NCBI GenBank assembly: GCA_902613175.1
Contig: CACMGJ010000002.1
Coordinates: 62,001 to 126,000, forward strand
DNA: 64,000 bases
Direction of reading: 5' to 3'
Source of the DNA: Halieaceae bacterium
Lineage (GTDB): Bacteria; Pseudomonadota; Gammaproteobacteria; Pseudomonadales; Halieaceae
Shown: one piece after another, positions 1 through 9,836 of the stretch
Layout: the number at the start of each line of letters is the position of its first letter
Position numbering within the stretch: position 1 is the stretch's first letter
Translations under genes and position numbers: made by a program
The notes under the pieces: model-generated
Databases searched by the model: none
What the model was told of the DNA's origin: nothing
The model's input: only the letters and a program-made list of their open reading frames with translations

Positions 1-166
<166 letters not shown>

Positions 167-184
167 TTGGGCGAGGACTGAAGT

Positions 185-598
185 ATGTTGCAACCCAAGC
201 GAATGAAGTTCCGCAAGATGCAGAAAGGCCGTAACCGCGGTCTGGCAGAGCGGGGCAGTAAGGTAAGTTTTGGCGAGTACGCTTTGAAAGCGACTGGCCG
301 TGGCCGGATTACGGCGCGCCAGATCGAAGCGGCTCGACGAACCATGACGCGTCACATTAAGCGTGGCGGGAAAATCTGGATTCGTATTTTTCCTGATAAG
401 CCAATCACTGGTAAGCCCCTCGAGGTTCGTCAGGGTAAAGGTAAGGGTAACGTTGAGTACTGGGTAGCTCAGATCCAGCCAGGCCGAGTGTTGTACGAGG
501 TAGAAGGCGTTTCTGAAGAGTTGGCACGCGAGGCATTTGCACTTGCGGCGGCAAAACTTCCGGTACAGACAACATTTGTTAAGCGATCGGTGATGTGA
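185..598 (+). CDS. rplP: 50S ribosomal protein L16
   Basis: L16 (137 aa; E. coli 136) helps form the peptidyl-transferase and A-site region of the 50S subunit. The start [19 protein letters not shown] and the loop [12 protein letters not shown] are diagnostic. Arg82 in that loop lines up with the arginine that the oxygenase YcfD hydroxylates in E. coli L16. The start is an ATG at 185. The gene lies between rpsC and rpmC as in the S10 operon, and its TGA overlaps the rpmC ATG (TGATG), suggesting translational coupling. Confidence 0.97.
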   Translation: MLQPKRMKFRKMQKGRNRGLAERGSKVSFGEYALKATGRGRITARQIEAARRTMTRHIKRGGKIWIRIFPDKPITGKPLEVRQGKGKGNVEYWVAQIQPGRVLYEVEGVSEELAREAFALAAAKLPVQTTFVKRSVM

Positions 599-789
599 TG
601 AAAGCGAGTGAACTAGGAGAGAAGTCGGTCGACGATCTGAATAAGCAGTTGCTCGATTTGCGTGAAGAGCAGTTCAAGCTCCGCATGGCAAAGGCAACAG
701 GTCAGCTCGGTCAGACACACTTATTGAAGCAGACGCAGCGTGATATCGCGCGTGTCAAAACAGTATTGCAGCAGAAGGCAGGTCAGTGA
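598..789 (+). CDS. rpmC: 50S ribosomal protein L29
   Basis: L29 is a small helical protein near the nascent-chain exit of the 50S subunit. The 63-residue product begins [18 protein letters not shown] and contains the usual [17 protein letters not shown] helix. A GTG at 595 is also in frame and would add one residue, but the ATG at 598 overlaps the rplP stop and matches family starts, so I chose it. The gene ends in another TGATG overlap with rpsQ. Confidence 0.95.
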   Translation: MKASELGEKSVDDLNKQLLDLREEQFKLRMAKATGQLGQTHLLKQTQRDIARVKTVLQQKAGQ

Positions 790-1058
790 TGGAAGCAGCG
801 CAAGGCACAGCTCGTACGTTACAGGGTCGCGTTGTTAGCGACAAGATGGACAAGACGATCACTGTATTGATCGAGCGACGCGTGAAGCACCCCGTTTACG
901 GCAAGTACATCACGCGTTCTTCAAAAGTACACGCTCACGACGAAGGCAACCGTGCGGGCATGGGTGACACAGTATTGGTCGCCGAGTCGCGTCCGCTGTC
1001 CAAGACTAAGTCATGGAAATTGGTTGACGTTGTTGAGACAGCGACTGACATCGCTTGA
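789..1058 (+). CDS. rpsQ: 30S ribosomal protein S17
   Basis: S17 (89 aa) is a primary 16S rRNA-binding protein with an OB fold. The sequence has the family core [18 protein letters not shown] and the [13 protein letters not shown] loop. A GTG at 786 would add one Met; the ATG at 789 overlapping the rpmC stop is preferred. It is the last gene of the S10 operon. The following 45-base spacer contains a short GC hairpin (1073-1087) before rplN. Confidence 0.95.
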   Translation: MEAAQGTARTLQGRVVSDKMDKTITVLIERRVKHPVYGKYITRSSKVHAHDEGNRAGMGDTVLVAESRPLSKTKSWKLVDVVETATDIA

Positions 1059-1072
1059 GTTAAAGGACCAAT

Positions 1073-1087
1073 GCGGCACGATGCCGC
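1073..1087 (+). other. Hairpin between S10 and spc operons
   Basis: The rpsQ-rplN spacer holds a perfect 5-bp GC stem, GCGGC-ACGAT-GCCGC. No T-run follows, so it is not a typical intrinsic terminator. It lies where the S10 and spc transcription units meet in E. coli and could be a processing or attenuation element. Function is unproven. Confidence 0.3.
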
Positions 1088-1103
1088 GGTATGAGGTGGG
1101 GAA

Positions 1104-1472
1104 ATGATTCAGACTGAATCGTATTTGGAAGTAGCAGACAACAGCGGTGCCCGTCGTGTTATGTGCATCAAGGTGTTGGGCGGCTCTAAGCGTCGATATG
1201 CGCGCGTGGGCGACATCATCAAGGTGACTGTTAAAGAGGCGATCCCCCGCGGCAAGGTCAAGAAGGGTCAGGTCATGCGTGCTGTTGTAGTTCGCACTCG
1301 CAAGGGTGTTCGTCGCCCCGACGGCTCGCTGATCAAGTTCGATGAGAACGCGGCGGTGTTGCTGAACAACTCAGATGCGCCGATTGGCACTCGTATCTTC
1401 GGCCCTGTCACACGCGAGCTGCGTGGCGAGAAGTTCATGAAGATCATCTCACTTGCGCCAGAAGTAATCTGA
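1104..1472 (+). CDS. rplN: 50S ribosomal protein L14
   Basis: L14 (122 aa; E. coli 123) lies at the subunit interface and binds 23S rRNA. The start [19 protein letters not shown] and the motif [15 protein letters not shown] are typical. It opens the spc operon. A GAGGTGGGG run a few bases upstream of the ATG is a good ribosome binding site. Length and order are normal. Confidence 0.97.
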   Translation: MIQTESYLEVADNSGARRVMCIKVLGGSKRRYARVGDIIKVTVKEAIPRGKVKKGQVMRAVVVRTRKGVRRPDGSLIKFDENAAVLLNNSDAPIGTRIFGPVTRELRGEKFMKIISLAPEVI

Positions 1473-1498
1473 GTAGCCGGTAGCTAGGAGAGAAGGTA

Positions 1499-1813
1499 AT
1501 GGCAAAGATTAAGCGCGACGACGAAGTAATCATCATCGCAGGTCGAGATAAGGGCAAGCGCGGCACCGTGCGTCAGGTCCTAGACACTGGCAAGTTGATT
1601 GTATCGGGCGTCAACATGATCAAGAAGCACACCAAGCCGAACCCGCAAGCGGGTGTTGCAGGTGGCATCGTTGAGAAGGAAGCGCCAATTCAGATTTCAA
1701 ATGTAGCTATCTACAACGCAGTCGCAGGTCGCGGTGATCGTGTTGGCTACAAAGTGGAAGACGGCAAAAAGGTTCGAATTTACAAGTCGACCGGCGACGC
1801 GATTGACGCGTAA
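1499..1813 (+). CDS. rplX: 50S ribosomal protein L24
   Basis: L24 (104 aa, same length as E. coli) is an early 50S assembly initiator near the exit tunnel. The N-terminal KOW motif is visible as [16 protein letters not shown], followed by [13 protein letters not shown]. The ATG is preceded by AGGAGA. It lies between rplN and rplE, whose start is 26 bases downstream. Confidence 0.97.
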   Translation: MAKIKRDDEVIIIAGRDKGKRGTVRQVLDTGKLIVSGVNMIKKHTKPNPQAGVAGGIVEKEAPIQISNVAIYNAVAGRGDRVGYKVEDGKKVRIYKSTGDAIDA

Positions 1814-1838
1814 CCGAAGGCTCTTGAGGTAGCTACTA

Positions 1839-2378
1839 ATGGCAACGCTTAAAGATAGATATCGCAGTGAGATTGCGCCAAAGCTCAAAGAAGAGCTGGG
1901 CCTCACGAATGTGATGGAAGTACCGCGCGTCACCAAGATCACTCTGAATATGGGTGTCGGTGAGGCAGTTGGAGACAAGAAGGTTCTTGAAAATGCAGTC
2001 GCGGACATGCAGAAGATTGCAGGTCAGAAGCCCATCGTAACCAAGTCGCGCAAGTCGATTGCGGGCTTCAAGATCCGCGACGGTTGGCCGATTGGATGCA
2101 AGGTCACATTGCGCGACGAGCGCATGTACGAGTTTTTAGAGCGCCTGATTGCTATTGCGATCCCTCGTATTCGTGACTTCCGTGGTATCAGCGGTAAGCA
2201 GTTTGATGGTCGCGGTAATTTCGCGATGGGTGTTACCGAGCAAATTATTTTTCCTGAGATCGATTACGACCAGGTTGATAAGTTGCGGGGCATGGACATT
2301 GTAATCACCACGTCGGCTAAGAACGACGAACAAGGGCGTGCGTTGTTAAGCGCCTTTAACTTCCCATTCAGGGGCTGA
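1839..2378 (+). CDS. rplE: 50S ribosomal protein L5
   Basis: L5 (179 aa, identical in length to E. coli) binds 5S rRNA and contacts P-site tRNA in the central protuberance. Diagnostic stretches are [34 protein letters not shown] and the C-terminal [17 protein letters not shown]. In E. coli the rplX-rplE junction carries the S8 feedback site; I did not resolve an equivalent structure here. Confidence 0.97.
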   Translation: MATLKDRYRSEIAPKLKEELGLTNVMEVPRVTKITLNMGVGEAVGDKKVLENAVADMQKIAGQKPIVTKSRKSIAGFKIRDGWPIGCKVTLRDERMYEFLERLIAIAIPRIRDFRGISGKQFDGRGNFAMGVTEQIIFPEIDYDQVDKLRGMDIVITTSAKNDEQGRALLSAFNFPFRG

Positions 2379-2387
2379 GGCAGAGTT

Positions 2388-2693
2388 ATGGCTAAGAAAT
2401 CGATGGTGGCCAGAGAGAATAAGCGCGCTCGTATTGTTGCTAAGTACGCGGCGAAGCGGGCCAAGTTGAAAGAAACAATCGCTGACGTTAATGCGAGTGA
2501 TGATGCGCGTTGGGAAGCCCAGATTGCGCTCCAGAAGTTGCCGCGAAATGCGAGCCCCGTGCGCCAGCAGCGTCGTTGCCAGATTACTGGTCGGCCGCAT
2601 GGTGTTTACCGCAAGTTCGGGTTATGCCGAAACAAGTTACGTGAAGCTGCGATGCGCGGCGATGTACCAGGCTTAGTTAAGTCAAGCTGGTAA
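2388..2693 (+). CDS. rpsN: 30S ribosomal protein S14 (zinc-independent form)
   Basis: S14 (101 aa, as in E. coli) binds the 30S head. It begins [16 protein letters not shown] and ends with [19 protein letters not shown]. Only two cysteines occur in the C-terminal half, and the CxxC pairs of the zinc-binding form are absent, so this is the long zinc-independent type. It starts 9 bases after rplE. Confidence 0.96.
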   Translation: MAKKSMVARENKRARIVAKYAAKRAKLKETIADVNASDDARWEAQIALQKLPRNASPVRQQRRCQITGRPHGVYRKFGLCRNKLREAAMRGDVPGLVKSSW

Positions 2694-2708
2694 CGGAGAC
2701 GAACGACT

Positions 2709-3104
2709 ATGAGTATGCAAGATCCCATCAGTGATATGTTGACTCGCGTGCGCAATGCGCAAATGGCGGGTAAGAAATTCGTCGACATGCCTGGATCGAA
2801 ATTGAAAGCCGCTGTAGCGAAGGTACTTGAGGACGAGGGCTATATTGCTGGTCATCGTGTTGATGCTGGTGAGGACAAGCCCCGTCTTAGTATCGAACTA
2901 AAGTACTACAACGGTAAGCCTGTCATTGCTGAAATTGAGCGTTTCAGCAAGCCCTCTTTGCGCCGTTACGCGGGCAAAGATGGTATGCCAAGCGTCCGCG
3001 GTGGCCTGGGCGTCGCGATTGTCTCAACCTCTAAAGGTGTGATGACTGATCGTGCAGCCAAGGCACAGGGCGTTGGCGGCGAAGTGCTCTGCACAGTCTT
3101 TTAA
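2709..3104 (+). CDS. rpsH: 30S ribosomal protein S8
   Basis: S8 (131 aa) is a primary binder of the central domain of 16S rRNA and, in E. coli, the feedback repressor of the spc operon. The start [18 protein letters not shown] and the end [20 protein letters not shown] are typical. The ATG at 2709 is chosen; the second ATG two codons later is also in frame. It is followed by rplF after 22 bases. Confidence 0.97.
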   Translation: MSMQDPISDMLTRVRNAQMAGKKFVDMPGSKLKAAVAKVLEDEGYIAGHRVDAGEDKPRLSIELKYYNGKPVIAEIERFSKPSLRRYAGKDGMPSVRGGLGVAIVSTSKGVMTDRAAKAQGVGGEVLCTVF

Positions 3105-3126
3105 TTGGTAGCGGGAGAATCGATTC

Positions 3127-3654
3127 ATGTCACGTGTAGCGAATAACCCCGTCAACCTCCCTAAGGGCGTTGAAGTCAATATTAATGGCAGTAACGTTTC
3201 TGTGAAGGGTGGCAAAGGGACAATGGAAATGACGTTGACGGACGGCATCGGCATCGATGTCAACGAAGGCGTTGCGCAGATTACTTTTGACTTTGATACC
3301 AACCGAGCCATGGCCGGTACCACACGAGCGTTGTTGAACAACCTGGTGGTTGGCGTAAGCGACGGTTGGGAAAAGAAGCTGGTATTGAATGGCGTTGGTT
3401 ATCGCGCCAAGGCGGCAGGCAAGACGGTTAATTTGAACCTCGGTCTGTCGCATCCAGTCGATTACGAACTGCCTGAAGGCCTGTCTGCAGAGACGCCAAC
3501 TCAGACAGAAATCGTAATTCGAGGTACTGATAAGCAGGCGGTGGGCCAGGCAGCAGCGGAGATTCGCAGCTTCCGTCCGCCAGAGCCATACAAGGGTAAA
3601 GGTATCCGTTACGCCGACGAGTATGTACGGCGTAAGGAAGCCAAGAAGAAGTAG
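3127..3654 (+). CDS. rplF: 50S ribosomal protein L6
   Basis: L6 (175 aa) has two repeated alpha/beta domains and sits near the factor-binding site of the 50S subunit. Diagnostic segments are [17 protein letters not shown], the central [19 protein letters not shown] and the C-terminal [19 protein letters not shown]. Length agrees with E. coli (177 aa). A GGGAGA ribosome binding site precedes the ATG. Confidence 0.97.
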   Translation: MSRVANNPVNLPKGVEVNINGSNVSVKGGKGTMEMTLTDGIGIDVNEGVAQITFDFDTNRAMAGTTRALLNNLVVGVSDGWEKKLVLNGVGYRAKAAGKTVNLNLGLSHPVDYELPEGLSAETPTQTEIVIRGTDKQAVGQAAAEIRSFRPPEPYKGKGIRYADEYVRRKEAKKK

Positions 3655-3665
3655 CGGGTAGAGCG

Positions 3666-4016
3666 ATGAATGATAAGACTCAGGCGCGTTTGCGCCGCGC
3701 ACGCAAGTCGCGTGTTCGTATGCGTACCGCAGGTGACGTGCGTCTCACTGTGAATCGCACTCCGCGGCACATTTACGCGCAGATCATCAATGGCGAAGGC
3801 AATCGTGTATTGGCGCAGGCCTCAACGCTCGATAAGGACCTCCGCAGTGGTGCGACCGGTAATATCGAAGCCGCAGCGGCTGTCGGTAAGTTGGTTGCTG
3901 AGCGCGCCAAGGCCGCGGGCGTAACCGAGGTGGCATTTGATCGTTCTGGTTACAAGTATCACGGACGAGTTAAAGCGCTTGCTGACGCAGCGCGTGAAGG
4001 CGGATTGGAGTTTTAA
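3666..4016 (+). CDS. rplR: 50S ribosomal protein L18
   Basis: L18 (116 aa; E. coli 117) joins L5 in binding 5S rRNA. The N-terminus is the expected arginine-rich tail, and the C-terminal [20 protein letters not shown] is a family signature. It starts 11 bases after rplF and ends 3 bases before rpsE, so it is tightly packed in the spc operon. Confidence 0.97.
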   Translation: MNDKTQARLRRARKSRVRMRTAGDVRLTVNRTPRHIYAQIINGEGNRVLAQASTLDKDLRSGATGNIEAAAAVGKLVAERAKAAGVTEVAFDRSGYKYHGRVKALADAAREGGLEF

Positions 4017-4019
4017 GTT

Positions 4020-4535
4020 ATGGCAAACGATAAGAGACAGGGCGATCAGCGCACTGAAGGAGATCTTCAGGAGAAGCTGGTCCAAGTTAACCGTGTTGCC
4101 AAAACTGTAAAAGGCGGCCGTATCATGAGCTTCACTGCATTGACTGTTGTCGGCGACGGGAACGGTCGTGTTGGCTTCGGTCGCGGTAAGGCCCGCGAAG
4201 TGCCAGTCGCTATTCAGAAAGCGATGGAAGCAGCACGCCGCAACATGATATCGGTTGAACTCGTAAACGGTACGCTTCAGTACCCCGTGAAAGCCCGGCA
4301 CGGTGCGTCAAAGGTCTACATGCAGCCAGCCTCTGAAGGTACAGGTGTTATTGCAGGTGGTGCGATGCGTTCAGTACTTGAAATTGCCGGTGTGCAGAAC
4401 GTTCTGGCGAAGTGCTATGGCTCAACAAATCCCGCCAACGTAGTGCGAGCGACTTATAACGGTCTGCGCGACATGGTTTCACCCGAAGACGTTGCTGCAA
4501 AACGTGGCAAGTCAGTTGAAGAAATCTTCAGCTAA
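4020..4535 (+). CDS. rpsE: 30S ribosomal protein S5
   Basis: S5 (171 aa; E. coli 167) shapes the mRNA entry channel and affects decoding accuracy. The motif [21 protein letters not shown] and the glycine-rich [16 protein letters not shown] loop are diagnostic. Spectinomycin-resistance changes fall in the N-terminal loop of this family. The gene follows rplR by 3 bases and precedes rpmD by 13 bases. Confidence 0.97.
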   Translation: MANDKRQGDQRTEGDLQEKLVQVNRVAKTVKGGRIMSFTALTVVGDGNGRVGFGRGKAREVPVAIQKAMEAARRNMISVELVNGTLQYPVKARHGASKVYMQPASEGTGVIAGGAMRSVLEIAGVQNVLAKCYGSTNPANVVRATYNGLRDMVSPEDVAAKRGKSVEEIFS

Positions 4536-4548
4536 GAGGAATTAGGTG

Positions 4549-4737
4549 ATGAGCAAAGAAATGATCAAAGTGAAGCTGGTGAAAAGCACCAATGGTCGCC
4601 TGAGGAATCACCAAGCTTGCGTGCGCGGCTTGGGTCTTCGTCGCATAGGCCACACCGTCGAAGTCGAAGATACGCCTTCAGTGCGCGGCATGATTAACAA
4701 GGTTAACTACTTGGTACGAGTAGAGGAGCAGGCGTAA
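4549..4737 (+). CDS. rpmD: 50S ribosomal protein L30
   Basis: L30 (62 aa) is recognised by [20 protein letters not shown] and [18 protein letters not shown] at 4546 is in frame, but the ATG at 4549 lies 8 bases after AGAGGA and is the better start. The stop overlaps the rplO start by one base (TAATG). It is a small 23S rRNA-binding protein found in bacteria with the full spc operon. Confidence 0.94.
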   Translation: MSKEMIKVKLVKSTNGRLRNHQACVRGLGLRRIGHTVEVEDTPSVRGMINKVNYLVRVEEQA

Positions 4738-5183
4738 TGGGTGATGAACTCCGTTTGAATTCTTTAAGTCCTGCACCTGGCGCGAAGCGAGATGCGAAGC
4801 GCGTTGGTCGTGGAATCGGTTCTGGTGTGGGTAAGACTGCAGGACGTGGTCACAAAGGTCTGAAGGCGCGCTCTGGCGGTACAGTTCGTGCTGGCTTTGA
4901 GGGTGGTCAGATGCCGCTTCAGAAGCGTTTGCCAAAATATGGTTTTACCTCGCGTATCAGCAGGACAACGGCTCAGGTGCGCCTCCACGAACTCAATCGT
5001 GTAGAAGGTGACACCGTTGATCTGGCGGCATTGAAGGCGGCGGATCTTGTAAAAGACGATGCGTTGCGCGCGCGCGTTTTCCTGTCGGGTGAAATCGGTA
5101 AGGCAGTTAATGTCAAAGGCCTCAAGGTGACCAAGGGTGCACGTGAAGCCATTGAAGCTGCTGGCGGAAGTGTCGAGGCGTAA
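4737..5183 (+). CDS. rplO: 50S ribosomal protein L15
   Basis: L15 (148 aa; E. coli 144) is a late-assembling, extended 50S protein. The N-terminal [20 protein letters not shown] and [14 protein letters not shown] segments are diagnostic. The ATG overlaps the rpmD stop. Three extra residues (MGD) precede the usual start region. secY begins 3 bases after the stop, so translation of the two is probably coupled. Confidence 0.96.
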   Translation: MGDELRLNSLSPAPGAKRDAKRVGRGIGSGVGKTAGRGHKGLKARSGGTVRAGFEGGQMPLQKRLPKYGFTSRISRTTAQVRLHELNRVEGDTVDLAALKAADLVKDDALRARVFLSGEIGKAVNVKGLKVTKGAREAIEAAGGSVEA

Positions 5184-5185
5184 GC

Positions 5186-6511
5186 ATGGCTAACGGTATG
5201 CCATCAATGAACAACGCGGGTATGGGGGAGTTATTCCGCCGTCTCCGTTTTGTTCTTATTGCTTTGGTGATCTACCGAATTGGGACTCACATCCCGGTAC
5301 CCGGCATCGACCCTGCACAGCTCTCGGCCTTATTTGATCAGAATCAGGGAACGATCCTAGGTTTGGCCAACGTCTTCTCGGGCGGTGCACTCGAGCGCAT
5401 GAGTATTTTGGCGCTGGGCATCCTTCCCTACATTTCGGCTTCTATCATCATGCAGTTGATGACGGCTGTTACGCCCGAACTCGACGCGATTAAGAAGGAA
5501 GGTGAAGCAGGTCGTAAGAAAATCAGCCAGTGGACCCGTTACTTGACGGTTGCCCTTGCGCTGGTCCAGGGCACCGGTATGACGGTTGGCTTAGCGAATC
5601 AAGGCTTAACCTACGACTCCAGCCTCGGCTTCTACGTCATTGCTATTACGTCGCTGGTGACTGGTGCAGTCTTCATGATGTGGTTGGGTGAACAGATCAC
5701 TGAGAAGGGTATTGGTAACGGTATATCCCTCTTGATTTTTGCTGGTATCGTTGCGGGCTTACCTCAAGCGATTGGACAGTCGCTCGAACAGGCGCGACAG
5801 GGTGAGCTTAATATCCTGATTCTGTTGGGCGTACTGGCGCTCGCTATTATCGTGATCGCGCTCGTGGTCTTCATTGAGCGTGGTCAGCGGCGAATCACTG
5901 TTAACTATGCGAAGCGACAGCAAGGTCGTCAAATGTACCAAGCTCCCGCGTCGCACCTGCCATTAAAGGTCAACATGGCGGGCGTCATTCCCGCGATTTT
6001 TGCAAGTTCGATATTGTTGTTCCCAGCGTCGGTCGCACAATGGTTCGGCAGTGCTGACAGCTCTGATTGGTTGCAGGACTTGGCAGTGGCGATTGGTCCC
6101 GGTCAGCCGCTCAACATTATTTTGTTTACTGGCTTTATCGTCTTCTTCTGTTTCTTCTACACCGCGCTGATGTTTAACCCTAGCGAAGTGGCGGATAACC
6201 TGAAGCGTTCTGGCGCATTTGTGCCAGGTATTCGACCCGGTCAGCAAACAGCAAATTATATCGACGGCGTGTTAACGCGTCTGACGATTTTTGGATCCGC
6301 TTACATCGCGTTGGTGTGTCTGTTGCCACAGTTCCTGGTTGTAATGTTCAACGTCCCCTTCTATCTGGGCGGAACATCGATGCTCATCGTAGTCGTTGTG
6401 GTAATGGACTTCATGGCGCAGGTCCAGAGTCACTTGATGTCGCACCAGTACGAAGGTGTGATGAAGAAAGCAAACCTAAGCAATATCGGCTCAGCAGGCC
6501 GGGTTCGCTAG
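5186..6511 (+). CDS. secY: Preprotein translocase subunit SecY
   Basis: SecY (441 aa; E. coli 443) is the central pore subunit of the SecYEG channel that exports proteins across or into the inner membrane. Ten hydrophobic segments are visible. Family markers are [11 protein letters not shown] near residue 30, the [22 protein letters not shown] segment of TM2 and the cytoplasmic loop [15 protein letters not shown]. It has its conserved place between rplO and rpmJ at the end of the spc operon. Confidence 0.98.
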   Translation: MANGMPSMNNAGMGELFRRLRFVLIALVIYRIGTHIPVPGIDPAQLSALFDQNQGTILGLANVFSGGALERMSILALGILPYISASIIMQLMTAVTPELDAIKKEGEAGRKKISQWTRYLTVALALVQGTGMTVGLANQGLTYDSSLGFYVIAITSLVTGAVFMMWLGEQITEKGIGNGISLLIFAGIVAGLPQAIGQSLEQARQGELNILILLGVLALAIIVIALVVFIERGQRRITVNYAKRQQGRQMYQAPASHLPLKVNMAGVIPAIFASSILLFPASVAQWFGSADSSDWLQDLAVAIGPGQPLNIILFTGFIVFFCFFYTALMFNPSEVADNLKRSGAFVPGIRPGQQTANYIDGVLTRLTIFGSAYIALVCLLPQFLVVMFNVPFYLGGTSMLIVVVVVMDFMAQVQSHLMSHQYEGVMKKANLSNIGSAGRVR

Positions 6512-6527
6512 GTCTTGGGAGAGAGAA

Positions 6528-6644
6528 ATGAAAGTCCGAGCTTCGGTTAAGAAAATTTGTCGTAACTGTAAAGTCGTTCGTCGCAATCGAGTGGTCCGCG
6601 TGATCTGCTCTAGCGATCCACGTCACAAGCAGCGTCAAGGCTAA
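6528..6644 (+). CDS. rpmJ: 50S ribosomal protein L36 (zinc-ribbon form)
   Basis: A 38-codon frame gives [20 protein letters not shown] and ends RHKQRQG, nearly the same as E. coli L36. Cys11, Cys14, Cys27 and His33 form the zinc ribbon, so this is the zinc-binding form. GGGAGAGAG precedes the ATG. It lies directly after secY, as in enteric bacteria, and closes the spc operon. Confidence 0.96.
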   Translation: MKVRASVKKICRNCKVVRRNRVVRVICSSDPRHKQRQG

Positions 6645-6662
6645 TTTCGGAGTGGAAATTTA

Positions 6663-6707
6663 GGACCGCCAACTCGATGTGGTCCAAACGATGTGACAGA
6701 ACGTCAC
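6663..6707 (+). promoter_or_regulatory. Candidate alpha-operon leader with two hairpins
   Basis: The rpmJ-rpsM spacer contains two perfect stems: GGACC...GGTCC (6663-6685) and GTGAC-AGAAC-GTCAC (6693-6707), ending 19 bases before the rpsM ATG. In E. coli ribosomal protein S4 represses the alpha operon by binding a pseudoknot at this position. Similar use here is inferred from location; a pseudoknot was not modelled. Confidence 0.35.
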
Positions 6708-6726
6708 TCAACAATGGAGATTGGTA

Positions 6727-7083
6727 ATGGCACGTATTGCCGGTGTAAACATCCCTGAGAACAAGCATGCAGTGATCTCACTGACATACATTTATGGCGT
6801 GGGTCGCACGCAGGCGAAGCGGTTGTGCGCGGCGTCAAATATTCCAGAGAGCACCAAGATTGGAGAGCTTTCGGAAGCTGAATTGGATCAGTTGCGTGGC
6901 CTCGTTTCAGAACTGACTGTCGAGGGTGACCTGCGACGTGAGGTGTCGATGAACATCAAGCGTTTGCTCGACCTCGGTTGTAACCGTGGCCTGCGTCACC
7001 GGAAGGGTTTGCCCCTTCGCGGTCAGCGCACGAAGACAAATGCGCGCACGCGTAAGGGTCCCCGTAAGCCGATTCGTAAGTAA
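6727..7083 (+). CDS. rpsM: 30S ribosomal protein S13
   Basis: S13 (118 aa, as in E. coli) lies in the 30S head and forms bridges to the 50S subunit. The start [19 protein letters not shown] and the C-terminal [18 protein letters not shown] are diagnostic. An in-frame TTG two codons upstream is rejected because ATG 6727 has GGAG a few bases upstream and matches the family start. It opens the alpha operon. Confidence 0.96.
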   Translation: MARIAGVNIPENKHAVISLTYIYGVGRTQAKRLCAASNIPESTKIGELSEAELDQLRGLVSELTVEGDLRREVSMNIKRLLDLGCNRGLRHRKGLPLRGQRTKTNARTRKGPRKPIRK

Positions 7084-7161
7084 TGGATGGAGTGCGTTAG
7101 CGCTCTTCACATGTGTAGCTACATCCCAATTTGTAGCGTTGATATAGAGATAGGATAAACA

Positions 7162-7554
7162 ATGGCAAAGCAAGCCAAAAAGACAACCAAAAGAAAGATT
7201 ACCAAGCAGGTAGTCGACGGTGTTGCGCATATCCATGCGTCGTTCAATAACACCATCGTAACGATTACTGACCGCCAGGGTAATACCTTGAGCTGGGCCA
7301 CTGCGGGTGGTTCAGGCTTCCGCGGTTCGCGAAAGTCCACTCCCTTTGCTGCGCAGGTTGCTGCCGAGCGTGCGGGAGAAGCGGCTAAAGAATACGGCCT
7401 CAAAAATCTTGATGTCGAAGTGAAGGGCCCCGGACCCGGTCGCGAGTCAGCGGTTCGCGCACTAAACGGCTGCGGCTACAAAATCACCAACATTACTGAC
7501 GTGACTCCGATTCCACACAACGGTTGTCGCCCACCTAAGAAGCGTCGCGTTTAA
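7162..7554 (+). CDS. rpsK: 30S ribosomal protein S11
   Basis: S11 (130 aa; E. coli 129) forms part of the platform where the mRNA Shine-Dalgarno helix lies. Diagnostic segments are [22 protein letters not shown] and the C-terminal [19 protein letters not shown]. The spacer from rpsM (78 bases) is longer than usual and contains a small hairpin, GAGTGC-GTTA-GCGCTC. Confidence 0.97.
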   Translation: MAKQAKKTTKRKITKQVVDGVAHIHASFNNTIVTITDRQGNTLSWATAGGSGFRGSRKSTPFAAQVAAERAGEAAKEYGLKNLDVEVKGPGPGRESAVRALNGCGYKITNITDVTPIPHNGCRPPKKRRV

Positions 7555-7579
7555 TTACGCCGCCTGAGGAAACAGATAA

Positions 7580-8200
7580 ATGGCTCGATATATTGGACCT
7601 AAATGTAAGCTTTCGCGTCGCGAAGGTACCGATCTTCAGCTCAAGAGCGGCGTTCGTGCACTCGAGAGCAAGTGTAAGGCAGAGACTGCACCTGGCATGC
7701 ACGGCGCACGCCGTGGCCGTCTGTCAGATTACGGCGTTCAGTTGCGTGAGAAGCAGAAAGTACGTCGAATCTACGGCGTGTTAGAGAAGCAGTTCCGCAA
7801 CTACTACAAAGAAGCTGCGCGCCTTAAGGGTGCAACCGGTGAAAACCTGCTGCAGCTCTTGGAAAGCCGTCTCGATAACGTTGTGTACCGCATGGGTTTC
7901 GGTTCCACACGTTCAGAGGCGCGCCAGTTGGTTTCTCACAAAGGCATCTTGGTTAACGGACGAGTGGTTAACATTCCGTCTTATCAAGTAGCGCCTGGCG
8001 ATGTTGTCTCCGTTCGTGAGAAAGCTAAGAAGCAGCTGCGTATACAGTCGGCAATGGGCCTTGCAGAACAGCGTCCTGATCTTGTTTGGATCGAGGTTAA
8101 CGCTGAGAAGCTTGAGGGCACCTTTAAGTCGAAGCCCGAGCGACAGGATCTACCGAGCGAAATTAACGAGAACCTGATCGTCGAGCTGTACTCCAAGTAA
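7580..8200 (+). CDS. rpsD: 30S ribosomal protein S4
   Basis: S4 (206 aa, as in E. coli) nucleates 30S assembly and is the translational repressor of the alpha operon in E. coli. It begins [19 protein letters not shown]. The S4 RNA-binding domain is seen at about residues 95-155 ([23 protein letters not shown], then [16 protein letters not shown]). There is no zinc-binding N-terminal cysteine cluster. Confidence 0.97.
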   Translation: MARYIGPKCKLSRREGTDLQLKSGVRALESKCKAETAPGMHGARRGRLSDYGVQLREKQKVRRIYGVLEKQFRNYYKEAARLKGATGENLLQLLESRLDNVVYRMGFGSTRSEARQLVSHKGILVNGRVVNIPSYQVAPGDVVSVREKAKKQLRIQSAMGLAEQRPDLVWIEVNAEKLEGTFKSKPERQDLPSEINENLIVELYSK

Positions 8201-8250
8201 GGCTTGATTGCGTACAGCTAACTACACCGAATTCTTGAACGGGAAACACT

Positions 8251-9255
8251 ATGCAAAATTCAGTAAATGAGTTTCTTACCCCACGCGTTATCAAGGTGGA
8301 TGAAAAGTCACAAACCCGCGCGCTTGTCACACTCGAGCCGCTTGAGCGAGGCTTTGGTCACACGCTAGGCAATGCACTACGTCGTATCTTGCTGTCATCG
8401 ATGCCTGGTTGCGCTGTTACTGAGGTAGAGATTGACGGCGTCTTGCACGAGTACTCAGCTATCGAGGGCGTGCAGGAAGACGTTATCGAGATTCTGCTGA
8501 ACCTCAAGGGCGTCGCCTTGGTCATGAACGGTAAAGATGAAGCCGAGTTGACACTGACTGCATCGGGTGCGGGTGTTGTGACTGCGGGTGATATCCAGAC
8601 AGACCACGACATCGAGATCCGTAACCCTGAGCACGTTATTTGTACTGTGACTGGTGATCAGCCGCTGATGATTCGCCTTGTCGTACAGCGTGGCCGTGGC
8701 TACTCGCCAGCTGACTCTCGTGCTGACAGCGACGAAGAGACACGATCAATCGGTCGTCTGCAATTGGACGCATCGTTCTCGCCTATCCGTCGTGTCAGCT
8801 ACGTTGTTGACTCTGCGCGTGTCGAGCAGCGTACTGACCTCGATAAGCTGGTCATCGATCTCGAGACAAACGGCACGATCGATCCGGAAGAGGCGATTCG
8901 CCGCGCGGCAACGATTCTCCAGCAACAGCTGGCAGTCTTTGTTGACCTTGAGGGTCAGACACAAGCCGCCGCCGCTGACGCAGCCGATGAAGTTGATCCA
9001 ATCTTGCTTCGTCCTGTTGACGACCTCGAGCTCACGGTTCGCTCCGCGAACTGCCTCAAGGCCGAAAACATTTACTACATTGGCGACTTGGTTCAGCGAA
9101 CCGAGGTTGAGCTTCTGAAGACCCCCAACCTGGGTAAGAAGTCGCTGACAGAAATCAAAGACGTACTCGCATCACGTGGCTTGTCCTTGGGCATGCGTCT
9201 TGAGAACTGGCCACCAGCAAGCTTGAAAGACGACGAGCGTCTTCTGAGCGTTTAA
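8251..9255 (+). CDS. rpoA: RNA polymerase alpha subunit
   Basis: RpoA (334 aa; E. coli 329) dimerises to seed RNA polymerase assembly and contacts activators and UP elements. The N-terminal domain (about 1-235) includes [21 protein letters not shown]. The C-terminal domain (about 255-325) shows [17 protein letters not shown], the DNA-contacting arginine region, and [16 protein letters not shown]. It lies between rpsD and rplQ, the universal alpha-operon order. Confidence 0.98.
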   Translation: MQNSVNEFLTPRVIKVDEKSQTRALVTLEPLERGFGHTLGNALRRILLSSMPGCAVTEVEIDGVLHEYSAIEGVQEDVIEILLNLKGVALVMNGKDEAELTLTASGAGVVTAGDIQTDHDIEIRNPEHVICTVTGDQPLMIRLVVQRGRGYSPADSRADSDEETRSIGRLQLDASFSPIRRVSYVVDSARVEQRTDLDKLVIDLETNGTIDPEEAIRRAATILQQQLAVFVDLEGQTQAAAADAADEVDPILLRPVDDLELTVRSANCLKAENIYYIGDLVQRTEVELLKTPNLGKKSLTEIKDVLASRGLSLGMRLENWPPASLKDDERLLSV

Positions 9256-9323
9256 CACTCTTAATTATTACAGATGATTTAGCGCTTACTCGAGAGTAAG
9301 TCAGACAGTAAAAGGGAATCGTC

Positions 9324-9725
9324 ATGCGCCATCGTCATAGTGGTCGACAACTTAACCGGAACAGCTCGCACAGAAAGGCGATGTTCCGAAACATGACAGT
9401 GTCACTGGTCGAGCACGAGCTGATCAAGACGACTGTTGCCAAAGCAAAGGAGCTCCGTGGTTATGCAGAGCCTCTCATCACTTTGGCTAAAAACGACAGT
9501 GTTGCTAACCGTCGACTCGCTTTTGATCGCACACGATCTAAAGAGGCTGTTGGTAAGCTCTTCACTGAGCTCGGTCCTAGGTATCAAGAGCGTCCCGGAG
9601 GTTATATCCGCATTCTTAAGTGTGGTTACCGTGCCGGAGACAAGGCGCCAATGGCGTACGTTGAACTCGTAGATCGTCCAGTACCTGAGGTGTATGACGA
9701 GCTAGAGGAGATGGATGACGAGTAA
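9324..9725 (+). CDS. rplQ: 50S ribosomal protein L17
   Basis: L17 (133 aa; E. coli 127) lies near the exit tunnel. The start [20 protein letters not shown] and the [18 protein letters not shown] end are diagnostic. A short acidic tail (residues 122-133) extends past the E. coli end. It is the last gene of the alpha operon and is followed by a strong terminator. Confidence 0.97.
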   Translation: MRHRHSGRQLNRNSSHRKAMFRNMTVSLVEHELIKTTVAKAKELRGYAEPLITLAKNDSVANRRLAFDRTRSKEAVGKLFTELGPRYQERPGGYIRILKCGYRAGDKAPMAYVELVDRPVPEVYDELEEMDDE

Positions 9726-9750
9726 GTCGTTGTTCCATTGGTGAGGAATT

Positions 9751-9783
9751 AAAAAAGCCGCGATTAATCGCGGCTTTTTTTGT
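9751..9783. terminator. Bidirectional intrinsic terminator after rplQ
   Basis: A perfect stem GCCGCGATT/AATCGCGGC is flanked by A6 on the left and T8 on the right, so it can end transcription from rplQ and from the convergent hydrolase gene whose stop is at 9837. Confidence 0.9.
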
Positions 9784-9836
9784 TTTGCGGTTTTGTTTGC
9801 CGGCTTTTGTCCACCAGTTTTAGCCGTTTGCGGCGC

